Origin: Lactifluus volemus
Taxonomy: Eukaryota; Basidiomycota; Agaricomycetes; Russulales; Russulaceae
Assembly (NCBI GenBank): GCA_022376515.1
Contig: WTXI01000049.1
Coordinates: 175,732 to 239,731 of the forward strand
Length of the DNA: 64,000 nt
Direction: 5' to 3'
The notes below the pieces were generated by a model, which was not told the DNA's origin, did no database searches, and saw only the letters and a list, made by a program, of their open reading frames with translations. The position numbers were made by a program, and so were the translations under genes. Below, piece after piece: positions 19,141 to 31,068 of this stretch (positions are counted from its first letter, which is position 1; every line of letters starts with the position of its first letter).

Positions 19141-21010
19141 CTACAACGGCGCCGCCTTCGCTCCGAAACTTTCTGGGAATAATATCTCATTTGCTTCAAG
19201 GATGGCTTGCGCTTCTCCTGCGCTCGCGCCTTGAGGAACATCAAACTTCTTGAATCCGAGCGCGCGAAGACCTGCATCTCCTTGTATGTGCTCCTTTCCG
19301 CCTCGGCTCAAGAAGCGGGATTCGCCTTCTCCACCTGGAAAGTCACTGGGGGGGGGACGAGGTTATTTCCCAATAGATCCCACGAAAAAGGGAGTCATGA
19401 GGCTTACGGGGCAGGAAGGCCACGATTAAAGTGTTCTCGCTGATCTCGAAGATATCCGGCGCTGTGTGGAGGCTGAGATCAAGTCGATAGGAACGAACGT
19501 CGGAGCTGGTACTCACTCTCTGGCGGTAAGAGGAACGGCTGGAATGTACAGCACAGAGGAATTGGTTTTTCCGTCGTGCAGATTTTCCACTGCATGGATC
19601 ATATCACAGTGCCCTAGAACGTCATCATCGGTTTTCTATATCTGGCGGGATCACGAGTGGAACCAACAATAAATCTGGTCCCCAGGTTCCACGAGCGGCA
19701 CAGACACCATTGTGCGGGAGAGCTGCAAGTGTGGATGTGTCTTGTCATTTAGCTCTTGCGTCTTGCCCATCTGGGAACCCGGAAAATCTGCACTCTCAAG
19801 GTCGACGACCCAGTCGTCAAGATCCGAAGATGATGTCCGTGGTTTGAAGAAAGGCCGTAAGATCAGATACGCCGTCGCCAACTTTAGCAATGGCGCAACT
19901 TGCAACGTTCCTTCACCGGGACCAGTGGCTGACAGGGAGGTCCACCCCTGCCAGGGCCGAAAAATCGAGCATTGATTTCTGGAAAGCCTTTGTGGGTAAA
20001 CTGGACGTATGAAGGAAGGTAGGAGGGAAAGGGGACGTACGGAGCTTCGTAAAGGTCCTGGGATGCATGTAGGCGTGGAGCGGCGTCGAACGGGTCGTGT
20101 TCACGCCAGCGCCCGCTGAGGATAGCTCCAAAGCACGCGCGGAAACCGGGGTCTTCCCAGCGCTCAATCGAACCGCCGTCGATATGAGGTACAAGGGCGA
20201 AAGAACGATCGCCAGGTTGGCGAATCCGCAAACGGTCATAATAACTGACTGGCGTGCCGAGACTGAGACGTGCATTTGGATTGGAGGTGTGCCACAACTG
20301 TAGGATCGCGCGCTGGGTTTGTAGAAGCGCAGGGTGGGTACGAGCACGGGTCTGTGCAGCCGAGTTGTAGACCTCAAACACTTGCATGTTGGACTCGGGA
20401 AAGCCTAAGGACATGAGGATATTTCATGCGCAATAGTCCTGAATCATTACCAACCCTTGACCTTGTCGCCATTCAAAGAAATATATTCCCTCAACGACTG
20501 TTTCCAACCTAGGGCTTCCTAGGGAGGTGCATTTAGTCTGGGAAATCGAGCAGAACGTGAAATGATAAGCCAACTTTGCTTGGTATAGCAGCCCGGACGA
20601 TCACGACGCCTCTTTTCCGAATTGCTGAGACTTGATCCTGGGATAAACCTTTTCTCAAGTCTGAGAAATGCACGGATGGTATGATCTACAATAATAATAA
20701 CAATGCGTCACAAGAGTGATATAAGTGGACGGGTGACTAGAGGCACATTGGCGCCTTTCTCAGCGACTTCCTCAACTGCAACATACAATTCATTGAGGAT
20801 CTCGCGCCAGCTCTGTAGAAGAGTATCCCGCCATATCTCTTTCTTCAGGTCTGCAAAGCGGGTAGGCAGAGGGGGGGCGGCACCGGATAGCGATGAGAAG
20901 ATAGTCGCGATGGAACCTTCTTTCTTTGGTTTACGAATTGGAGCATAATTGGATGCCGTCATGCACCTCAAGGTGCTGGGTGCCACCAGCCGATTTGTGC
21001 GTGGCAGCAT
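19141..21010 (-). CDS. DUF1479 family protein, Fe(II)/2-oxoglutarate-type dioxygenase fold
   Basis: At least seven exons assemble into a full-length DUF1479 protein ending at the stop 19143-19141. The order is an N-terminal possible mitochondrial leader (MLPRTNRLVAPSTLR), a helical part (LPTRFADLKKEIW), then GWKQSLREYISLNGDKVKGF and SYYDRLRIRQPGD. The core VPHIDGGSIERWEDPGF and a distal HCDMIHAVENLHDG follow, then a C-terminal helix. HID plus the later His make the metal-binding triad seen in this fold. The substrate is unknown; homologues are widespread in fungi. Splice phases at VKG/FPES, TARD/AGYL and PAP/DFPGGE all close. No frameshift was needed. The start could be the first or second Met. 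Confidence 0.88.
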
Positions 21011-22410
21011 CGTCGGTTTGCAAACAATAACGTGAAGAGGTGAAGGGTGAATCATGTTAACAGTGCCACTGCCAAAAAGATAAATCAAATTAAATTCCGA
21101 GGATTATCCGATTCGTACATGTGGCACCTTTGACTTCAATCTTTTCCTGATCGGCGTGGCCAGCACGTTGCACATTGCCCCCCCACACAACTTCAAACTC
21201 AGAATACAAAGGAGATCACATCAAATCACATGTTGCGATGTCATGATAGACTCGGAATGGTAACCCAAACCGGCAAGTGCTCCGAGTTTGTACGTCAACC
21301 TACCTTCTCAACGGAGCTGGTGCCCGCGCCCGTCCCCAATCCCCGTACTACGTTTGCGTTTCTAACAACAACCGTTGTTAGCGAACTAAAAAAATAAATA
21401 CTCTCGAGCCATAAGGAATAGGAAAATATGTATGTAGTTTTGATAAATATAAAAATTAAAACGTGTGTCGCAGAAAGAATCATCACCGATTTCCCCGTAG
21501 TACTTGGACGAGTTTGGACTTATTGCATTTCAGTCCTTGTAAGCTATTTTGGTTTGGTGTAGTAGCAGAAGAACAAAAAACTAGAGAACAAACAACTTTG
21601 GAGCCGATTAATTGTCCGAGTGTCCGAGTGTCGGCGTCGGTCAAATTCACTGTAACTTACGCTCGAGGGGAGTTAATCGAATTCACGGTCCTTGCCGCAT
21701 CGATGACATGCGGCGTCTCCCGTCTCGGGAGCTGCTGATCAGCATGGACGGACGGTCTGTCCTTCAAGTCATTCTGTCCTGTCTTGTCGTGATGAGCGGG
21801 CGGGGAACGTGTCGCATCTCATATCACCGTATACATAACCCGCAACTTGGTATCCCTTTTGCCAAACTTGATCGAGACCTCTATCATTTTTTACTCCATC
21901 TTTACGCCATTGTACGCGCAGCGGGCGGGCGGGACTTGCTGCGTGTGTACAGGCACTTATTGGTTTTCTCACGGCTTGCCTCTCACCAAGCCGCGGGGTC
22001 CATTGAGTCTTTATAGACAACCATCGGCGCAAAAAAAAGCGTTCAACCATACGGGTGAATTCGTAGAGCTATCAAAACAGAATGAATTAAGATTTCCCGG
22101 GAACTTGTCCCTCCCGAGTTTTGTATGTGTAACGATACGTTCGTTTTCCGTTTCATTATCACGATGGGTCGGTCATCGTGACCATTTCATTAAAGGGCCA
22201 ATGTATACAGCTCCTGGCTAATTAACACTAGCCAACTCGATCCGCCACAAAACATAGGTAGAGACAATAAATCTACAGCGAAAGCTAAAATACACAAAAT
22301 GAGAGCGGGCATTACACACCTGCAGAATGAAGAGCAAACCATAATCGTGACAAGGGTATCTCAGAAAGCGAGCAAAACCAAAGGCCGATCGAATGTAGCC
22401 TGTTTGCTCC
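21011..22410. other. Intergenic stretch, no supported gene
   Basis: About 1.4 kb lie between two minus-strand genes. The short frames found show no domain, no splice pattern and no codon bias. It probably holds the promoter of the DUF1479 gene (just above 21010) and the 3' UTR of the GATA-like gene. Confidence 0.5.
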
Positions 22411-24469
22411 TCACGTCGCCTCAATTTCACGCTTGACCCAAGGTGTTATCGTAGCCTTGCCGCTACTAGCTTCAGCCGCGTCCACTGCCGCAAGCAAATC
22501 TTCTTCTGGATCATCTACCTCCTCCGCTTCTGCCTCTCCCTCCGCATCGCTCTCTCCTTCCCCGCTCGAGATCGGCGGTGGCTTGGACGACGGTGGTGGT
22601 TTCTGTGAGCCGTTCCGCTGGGTATGAAGAATAGGGGAACGACTGCGTGAATGACTAGATGGTTCAGACTGCGCCGCATCGCCCTTGGGTCGTGCGACAG
22701 TGAGAGAAGAGGCGTTGCTGCGCGGAGAAGTGGCATCGCGCTCGCGCTCCCGAGGTTCCGGGGGTCCTCCGTAAGCTTGTACATGCTGCGCCGCCGGGGG
22801 ATGGGGGACAACCACCGTGTCCGTGCGGCCGATTGAGCGGCCTGACACCTGCGAGGCGGTTGCCCCATGCATGTGCTCGCGTCCTTGACTGGCGGGAGCA
22901 TGCGTACGAGAATGCACGAAAGCCGCAGTCTGGGAGTGAGGGTCTAGTGTGCCACGCCGCTCGACCCGCTTCATTTTCTTGCGGCAGCGGTCACAAACAG
23001 TCCCTGGTCCCTCAGGCCCGGGACCCCATTTCTCGACGCACTTTCCGTCCTTATACCGTCCTGGAAGGCCGCATTGCCGACAAATTCGTTGGCCCTTCTC
23101 GTTTACAGCTGGGTAGCCGCCAGGGGGTAGCGCTGGAAGGCTAGCGGCTCCAACCACTGACCGAGCCGATGGGGCGGCAGACAGAGAGGGGGCACCGTCT
23201 GGATGAGCCTATGAGCGTCAAACAATTATGAAGAATGAATATTCCTTACCTCCAGCCTTGGCCTTCTTCCCTGGTGGGCCTGTGACAGGGGGGGCAAAAA
23301 TATGGGTCTGTAGGGTCTGATACTGACCCTGGGGTGGGGGCTGGGGATGGGTGGGCTGGGGCTGGGGCTGGGCAGTGGACGGGAGAGCAGAACTGACGGC
23401 ACTGGTCTGTGACATTGTGTCACGATGAATGGAACGGGATCCCCGATAGTCAGGCGAACGCGAAGGTCGAATGGAGGAGACGGGACGATAATAGGAAGGT
23501 ACGACATAAGCATGGCCAGGTTGAGGGGATGGCGGCGATGCACGTTTGTTATCTGTCGCTTCAAGCAATAGTTCGTCCAATGAAATGGATGAGCTTCGGC
23601 TGCGAGTGGGAGAAAAGGAGAGGGGAGGGGACTGGTCCTGGCGGTCGAGACGACGGCCACGTGAGGAACGTTGTTGTGTGGGGTAAGCAGGGTGGAGGTG
23701 GTGATTCATGTCAGGGGGGCTGTATGAGGGCAGTGCGTGTGCACGCATGCGCGAGGACTGAACGTTCCGGTGTCAGCCTGGGCGAGTTGCAAGCAATGAG
23801 TGTGGCAAATACGTACCTCAAAGGAATGGCGAGCTCCGCGATCTGTGCGCAGGCGTTTGGGAGGAGGGCATCCTCGGTACTGTCATCGCGATGACGGACT
23901 CGAGCAGGTAGGCCGGAAGGAGGGGAGGTTGGGGGAAGGTGGGAAAACTCTGCGAAGCCACTGGGGCACGCGGAGTCGGCTGACGAGAGCGACGGGGTTG
24001 GTAAGCGGGAAGGGAATAAGAGACGGCTTGGAGGAAGCATCGCGCAACAGCTGGGAGAAGTGAGACCGAGCATCCGAAAGGTGAATTTCGGAAGCCTGTA
24101 GGTAGCGGTCGAGGTCCAACCAGGCTTCGGTTATGGTACGCAGACGAGAGTCGGCTGCTTCACGCGCAGCCTTCTCAGACTCCAACAAGGACTGGAGGTC
24201 TAGTATAGTCCTCCTGGCAGACTCTGGATAGGCGGAGGACGGAGGAGAGAGAGCATCGTCCGTAGCGGTGGCGGAAGTAGCTGGAGGTTTGAGGAGGGAA
24301 AGGGTCTGTTCTGCGCGTTCATAACGGCTCTGGCAGTGGCCAGATCCTTAGAGAGGGACTCATTATCAGCGAGTACGGTTGAGAGGATGTGAGCTAGCTG
24401 AGAGGGGGAGCTGTTATTATTGTTAGTACTATTAGTAAGCTGGGGAGGGGGGGCTGGAGAGTGAGACAT
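22411..24469 (-). CDS. GATA-like zinc-finger regulatory protein with coiled coil
   Basis: The gene reads from MSHSPAPPPQL (24469), through a helical region (DLDRYLQASEIHLSDARSHF), a Ser/Pro-rich middle and a Pro/Gln-rich stretch, to a C-terminal zinc finger. The finger has CRQCG...CDRCRKKMKR, CX2C-X25-CX2C with a GATA-style KWGPGPEGP turn. It ends in an acidic tail (EGESDAEGEAEAEEVDD) at 22411. At least two introns are clear (about 23800-23760 and 23247-23210). Near 24328 the frame breaks: one extra base after ATARA joins it smoothly to RYERAEQTLSLL, so an assembly deletion is likely. It is a probable nuclear DNA-binding protein; target genes are unknown. Confidence 0.78.
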
Positions 24470-27400
24470 AGGAACGAGAGGGTGAAGCGTAAGTGCATGA
24501 CGGGGGGGGTGGATTCGTCTGAAGGGATATAAGTATTTCGAGGTTCCGGTGCGGCGGGCGGCGGCTGTTGCGGCGCGGCGATGGAAAAACGCTCGATGCG
24601 CGCGCGTGTTTGACCCCCGAGGAGCGCTAGCCTTTGCCTTTTACGGTCATTTCCCTCCCAGGCCAGGAACTCCTCGCTACATCAACCGATTCCGAGCCCC
24701 CGGAACTTCCTTAAACTTGCCCGGACAAGGGGCCCCGGGGGTTTCACCGGCTCACTTCCTTCCACTTCGCACACAACACTCGGCTCGGCCCCGCCAGTAT
24801 CCCCTGACACCCCACGACTAACCCGATTGCCGACAAGGTAAGGATGGGGTGGGGTGTCCGGCCACGTTCACAATTCCTTTTTGTGGTTATAAGAATTAAT
24901 ATCCCGGAGTGAAACAAGTACGTGTACGCGACTTGGCGGTACGCATCCACGACAACAAAAACTACAAACAACAACAACGACAAAAGTGTAACACTTTGTT
25001 CACAGCAACGCGCCCCCGATTGTTTCGCATCCTGTCTCACAAGAGAGACACCATCAGGTCGCTGTCAGGGCAAAACGCGCTCAGGGCGCCCTGTTGTTGT
25101 TTCTAGCGCTCCCCTCAATCTCCCGCGCACACATACCACCTTGGGGAGGAATTATATTTCTTTCTTTCCCCCTCCTGGCCGGCCTTCTCCTCCCACCGTC
25201 CAGTCGCTCCACCTTCGCCGAGATCACCACCGACCGATGCCATCTTCTCACGTCTATCTCCCTACCTATATACAACTTGACTTACATTCACACATTGACC
25301 CGCTTGATTCTCCAATCTCCCGCGCACCGGCTACATCACTTTCTGCTGTTCGCACCTTCTACAACAGAGTTGACCGGTATCCTTGAATCCCACTCTCTAG
25401 TGAGCGCCTCTTGATCCAATCCGATTCTCGTTTCCCACTGGATGCCACCAGGCGTTCATGTGCTCGCGCCACCTGCCTCAGTGCCAGCCACTAGCCACCC
25501 CTCCAAAGCTGTACAGTACGTTAAGCTGACCTACAGCTTCTCCGTTCGGTCCCGATCAATAGCTTCAGCCTCCGGCAACATGTTGCACGTCCTTTGCGGC
25601 TGTGCCGCGGAGTTTGGGGTCCTTCCCACTTGATTGCGCACGCGATTACCAGGCGGGGATGTTGGCATGGGCGCCGCGGCATCAGTCCAAATTATGATGA
25701 TGTTTGCCACCCTCGGAGGGGGCGGCTCACCGTCCGAGGAACCCGGCACCTTGCGTTTTGTTGCGACGAGCGTCTGCGGGGCTTGGACACTAACGCGTGT
25801 CCTGTCGAACCGAGATGGTGGCGTTTCCACGCCGCATCCTCAAGGCGCACCGCGCGCCATCCACGCGTGGCGCCTTTTTCCTTCTACCCCTTCTTTACCT
25901 AATTCGGCTACAGCGGCCGCGGCCCGCCCCGCCACATACCTCTCCTTGCCCGATTCCCGCGGTAGCGCACCGCTGTACATCACCTGATGATTCATCTGAT
26001 GCCCTGACGACCGCCCTCCGCAGCTCGGGCAGCCACCCGGCCTCACGTCACCCGAACCCATCTGCGCGCACCTCATCGCGCCACACGCCCTCGCTTCCTA
26101 TGTAGATATATTACTGACCCCTTGAACGTGGTCCGATTCGGTGTCCTCCTCTCCCACGGAACAGAGCGGCGAATCATGCCGGCCTCCACGTGTCAATCGA
26201 CCGACCCCCGTCCATTACCCCAATTAGTCAGTCAAACCGAATGAGTCCCCCCGCACCGCAGGCACGCGTGCGTGGCTGGTCCGTGCCACGTCACAAGGGT
26301 GACGCCGCATCACCGCATCCTCAGCGCACCCGATATTACAACGTTGCTGTCATTCATGTAGCAGGAAACGGAAGTTCCTTGTTCCTTATTCTCTCCAATC
26401 AGTCCAAAGGAGAGCCACTGATCGGGAACGGCTTGCCTCGCGTTCATCGTGCGGATGGCCCAGGTAGCCGTGCCTATCGATAGCGGCCTGCAGTGCGTGC
26501 GCAGGCTTCCCGCCACCCACGCGTTGATGATGACGACCAATGACGGCGCGACGATGGCCGTCTGACTTGGTGCAAAGTAGTGCCAGCCAAACGCCTGGTG
26601 GTTGTCTTCCGCAGCATGTCTGCGTCATCTCCGCTCTTCTTCTCTCATAATGCGTGCGCGTCGCGTCTGCGCTGCACGCTCGAGGCAAACGTGCGCCTTG
26701 GGGCTTTACGGTGCGCCAAAGTCTCTGATGTTGGATCCTGCGCCGTGCGGAGCTATGCGCATTTTACATACGGCGTATGTATGCGCGCTCATCACAACAA
26801 TGATGGTGGTGGTTCACGAGGCAATGCATCCGACTTTTGTGTGTCAAGGGTCAAGCTTCCCTGAGGGCCCTTGGCCCGCATATAATTTTGTGGACGTAGC
26901 GCTCGTGCAGCCCTTCGCAATGTATTGGTGACACACTATGTTACAGAAGCATACGAGATGTTCTTACAGGGTAGAGGGTAATATATCATCACATTCCATG
27001 TTGGGTAGAAAAAGGTCAAGCTGACGACATACGGGAGGCGCGGGAGGGGGCGGGGCGGAGCGTTGCATTAAAGGACGTTTAATGATGCAGCAGAACCATC
27101 ACATCAGATTCGGAGTTTTCCGAGTGCGTCAATATCTCTCACAGCCAGGATAGCTGTCACGAACACTTATCCCTACGAACTCTCAAAGGGTCAAACGACT
27201 TGAAGGCAAGGGAGAAGAAAATGGGCGGTTAAAATGGCAAGCATCCGTCTGGGAATTCGGTAGCCACGGTTGCTATCGGACACAGCCTACCGTGGTCATT
27301 GAGACTTGGGGAAGTTGCATAGGGAAGGACGCCCTGGAAGCGAGGTCATGGCGTTGATGACTTGAGGCAGACACATTGTTGATGGCCGAAGATCCAGCTT

Positions 27401-27693
27401 TCCCAGCGAAGCCCGATATTCCCGGGTTCAACTGAGTTGAGAGTGGGAATCGGGCTAGCAGGCAGGCAGCCCCTCCGACATGGGCAGTGCTCACCATAAC
27501 GATGCAACACCGCGCCTTTTGCTAAAAAGCGTAACTCATGTGTCATTAACAGTTACAAAAACGGCGATTATAGAAGCAGCAAGGATGCCCTTCAACGGCG
27601 CGGATGCCTTGCGCTAAAAGAGAAACGTTGTGCTTAGGCGTTTGTGGGCCGTTTATTTCCGACGAACAAACACGAGAAAACCTACAATGGAAG
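24470..27693. other. Gene-poor 3.2 kb, no supported gene
   Basis: The stretch is GC-rich with many short overlapping frames on both strands, but none has a recognisable motif, convincing introns or a conserved start. The left end contains the presumed promoter of the GATA-like gene. No TE ends, tandem repeats or RNA genes stood out. A lineage-specific gene or long noncoding transcript cannot be excluded. Confidence 0.45.
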
Positions 27694-28101
27694 TCAAAAG
27701 CAGAATACGGGGGTCAGAGCAACGGTAATGCAGTCCGTCAGGCAGGGCAAGGCAACCTGGGCAACGGCTACAGTGCAACCGACACCGAGGGGGGACAAGG
27801 TGGGCACGATGGCGTCGAGGAATGCACTAAAAAGCCCTTGGGCTAATGCCCGGAAAAATGCGTCCTGGACCTGCTGTGCATTCGCGGGGCTCGTATTTAG
27901 TGATGCATTCGCGTAGAAGGGGATAGGTGCTGATGGCGGGTAATAGATGGTTACGGTCAAGGCTTTGGTTTGAAGTCGAAAGGAATCTGCGTCACTTGAC
28001 ATCAAATTATGGAAGAATGATCCGATTAGCATCATGTCGTAAATTACACCTGTAGGAGCACAGGCTCCCTCGACGGACACTGTCCGTCCGAATTGACTCA
28101 T
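27694..28101 (-). CDS. Uncharacterised protein
   Basis: The best start is the Met at 28101 (MSQFGRTVSVEGACAPTGV), giving about 135 residues ending VALTPVFCF. The frame stays open upstream to 28416, but that part reads less like protein. The sequence has an N-terminal Gly/Ala/Thr part, an extended segment (ALTVTIYYPPSAPIPF) and a hydrophobic Ala/Leu-rich C-terminus that could be one or two membrane or buried helices. I do not recognise it. It stands alone between two gene-free stretches. Confidence 0.4.
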   Translation of the reverse strand: MSQFGRTVSVEGACAPTGVIYDMMLIGSFFHNLMSSDADSFRLQTKALTVTIYYPPSAPIPFYANASLNTSPANAQQVQDAFFRALAQGLFSAFLDAIVPTLSPLGVGCTVAVAQVALPCLTDCITVALTPVFCF

Positions 28102-28416
28102 GCGCCTCTGCAGGGAAGATACTCTCCAGGGGCGTGGAGCCTGGTGATGTACAAAAAAACAAGACGCAGTACGATATTGAAACCAAAGTTGACTCATCGG
28201 TGAATTTTCATATGCTGTGAGTGAGGAGACGAGGGAGGTCGAGTGAGTGAGATTGGTTGGCATCTTGTGGAAAAAGTCCAACTGGGATAGTGGGAACAGA
28301 TTGAAGTAAACCACATAGTAGTATAACAAATGAATCAGATTGGGTCTGCAGAAACAAGTGGACCTTCGTCGAGGAGCTTTCATGCCAGACACCGGGCCCT
28401 TCATGTTGCGGCACAA

Positions 28417-28988
28417 GTATGGCGTGCAGAAAAACAGCCCCTACGCGCTATCATCAAGTGAAGTGCCCGCTAGATGCAACAAGTATGACGAGGGGACATT
28501 ATCCATTCCCGTCCACGCTGCTTGTGGCATCCTACTGGAAGATATTCGAATTTGAGGACGTTACGGTTAGATTCGAGGTCCGCCAAGTTGATACGACGAA
28601 GAACCGAAAGAGTGATGTACGTCATGATCCACGCTTAGTCGGCAAGGGCGTGATGGGAAAGCAAAGATGCCCAATGTTGAGCGCTTGAGCTAACAAGTCG
28701 AGTCACAGTGAAAAAAAGCCTGACTCCCGTGGTTGGCTCAGCAGTACTAGTACGAGTCAGAAGAGGTCGATCTGCATTAAAGATATCACTCTCTCGTCAC
28801 TATACAGTAATTAAGCTCAGGCCAAAAGTGAGGAGTAACCCAGGCTGCAGTACCAGACAAGAAGTGATGTGGTGATGATTTGACGCTCAACTACTTGAAG
28901 TTGAGGCGGCGCCTCGGTGATCCGTTTAACATGGTTTGTAACGATAACTGAATGAGCATATGTTCACTTTCTCTTCAATCAACGCATC
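28417..28988. other. Intergenic stretch upstream of the queuine transferase gene
   Basis: No gene, repeat or RNA is seen. It likely contains the promoter of the tRNA-guanine transglycosylase gene, which starts at 28989. Confidence 0.5.
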
Positions 28989-30807
28989 ATGCAGTTTGAG
29001 GTTCTTGCCACTTGTCATACGACACGCGCGCGTGTCTCAAGGATGAAACTTTCCCGTAAGTCGGGAGTGACAATGATACAACCTCTATAATCTAATCGTT
29101 GGCCTTAGATGGCGTTACGCTTCTGCCTGCCTTCATGCCTGTTGCCACGCAGGCAGCCATCAAGGGTCTAACGCCACAGCAAGTAGAAGGACTGGCATCA
29201 CCCTAATTCTTAACAATACATATCATCTAAATTTGCGTCCTGGGATCAAAGTACTACGAGAAGCTGGCGGTGCGCATCGACTTCAGGGTTGGGACCATAA
29301 TCTCCTTACTGTGCGTGCTATATACCTGAGTCGATCTATTGTCAAAGCCCTCCTCATTTGGGTTGAAGGACAGTGGTGGTTTTCAGCTTGTATCCCTCAA
29401 CAAGTTCACGAAAATCACAGAAGAGGGTGCCCTCTTCGCTAGTCCATTCACCGGAGAGCCGACCATGTTATCTGTGTGTGCGCCCCGGTGCCTCCAAGCT
29501 TTCTCCCACCTTAACGTGAGCCTAGCCAGAGGAGAGTATGTCCATACAACACGCCATTGGTGCCGACATTATCATGCAACTTGACGACGTTGGTTTGTCG
29601 GTTCCCTCTTTTGGTAGTAATGTGGTTCTCACTCATCTTCAAACTACAGTATCAAGCTTGACCGTCGGCCCAAGAGTTGGCGAAGCGATGCGGCGGTCCG
29701 TCCGTTGGCTTGACCGTTGCATCGAGTTCCATGAGAAAGCGGGAAGGAGCGACGTTCAAAACTTATTCGCCATTGTTCAAGGGGGGCTCGACCCTGTGCT
29801 ACGGGATGAATGCTTGGATGAGATGATCAAGCGACGCGACAAAGTTTCAGGGTATGCTATCGGAGGACTTAGTGGAGGAGAAGAAAAAGGCATGTCACAG
29901 GCCCCCAAACTGGTATCAATGCACTGAATGAATATGAATCAGATATCTTTTGGCGCATGTAGGACTTGTCTTACCCTTCTGACGATCATATACTCACCCT
30001 GATTTAGAATGAAGCAATGTACGGAGAAACTCCCAACGGACAGTAAGGTTACAACCTTGGGTCAGCGAATGATATTGATCCTGAACAGAGCCCAGGTATT
30101 CGATGGGTATCGGTTTGCTGAAGGTGAGTCTACCGCTGGTATATGACCCGTTACTCAATCCTTGTCAGATCTTCTCGTGTGTGTCGCGTTAGGGGTCGAC
30201 ATGGTACTTCTGTGCTGATTTTATAGTGTCGGAGAGGGTCTCAGTTTTACCACAGGCCGACTGCGTTTTTCCAACGAGGACTGCTCGTTTTGGAGTGGCG
30301 CTCACTTTCCATGGACCTCTTAATCTTAGTAAGTCATCGGTTCCTGTGGTATGAACACCGTTGATATCGGCTGCGATGAAGAGCTAGGGAAGCACGCGAG
30401 AGACTTGAATCCCATTGATTCTGGATGCCCATGTCCAACCTGTCGGGATGGAGTATCAAGAGCAATTTTACATCACACAGTCACACACGAAACGGCCGCT
30501 GCGCACGGTACATATCATGTTCATCTCATTGATGATGTACCCCCTCCTCACCACCACCATATTAGCTATCACGTTGCATAATCTGACCTTTCAAGCGCGG
30601 GTCATGGGCCAAGCACGCGACTCGATCGTGAACGGCACATTCCCGTCATACCTGAGGAAATTTTTCGCAGATTACTTTGGGGACGTAGGTTATCCAGAAT
30701 GGAGCGTCAATGCGCTTCGGAGTGTGGGTGTGGACTTGCTTGAGGGATGTCCCGAGGCCAAGGTGGTGAAGGGTGATGGGTCAAAATGGGAATATTCGGA
30801 TGTATGA
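28989..30807 (+). CDS. Queuine tRNA-ribosyltransferase, catalytic subunit
   Basis: Eukaryotic tRNA-guanine transglycosylase swaps guanine-34 for queuine in GUN-anticodon tRNAs (Asp, Asn, His, Tyr). Assembled exons run from [16 protein letters not shown] through [35 protein letters not shown] with the substrate Asp, and [12 protein letters not shown]. They continue through [23 protein letters not shown] and [12 protein letters not shown] to [13 protein letters not shown] with the nucleophile Asp. They end at the zinc site CPCPTC with a downstream His. About ten introns close in frame. One base is missing near 29186, between PQQVE and the TGITLILNN exon part. All other motifs are intact, so the gene is probably functional and the gap an assembly deletion. 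Confidence 0.9.
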
Positions 30808-31068
30808 TAAACACGATCGATCCTTGCTACGGAGGCAAGTCCCTAGGAGAGGGGAATAGAATTACCAGGCACACTTGACCCAAAATGGAGACGTTGGACT
30901 TGGCCGAGTCAGGCCAACACGAACAGTGCTGCCCTCGGGCTCGCTCAGCAGCCTCAGAGCAACAACTTGCCAATCTCATCCATACTCGGCCCTTTTACTC
31001 TCTATTTATTCCAATAAGCGAATCGTCAATTTCTCTCTTCACAATCACATCGTCAACACTTTGTTTTA

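Noticed and set aside
29170..29200. Programmed ribosomal frameshifting in the queuine transferase gene
   Set aside because: No slippery site is evident and ten unrelated genes show the same single-base loss; assembly error is simpler.
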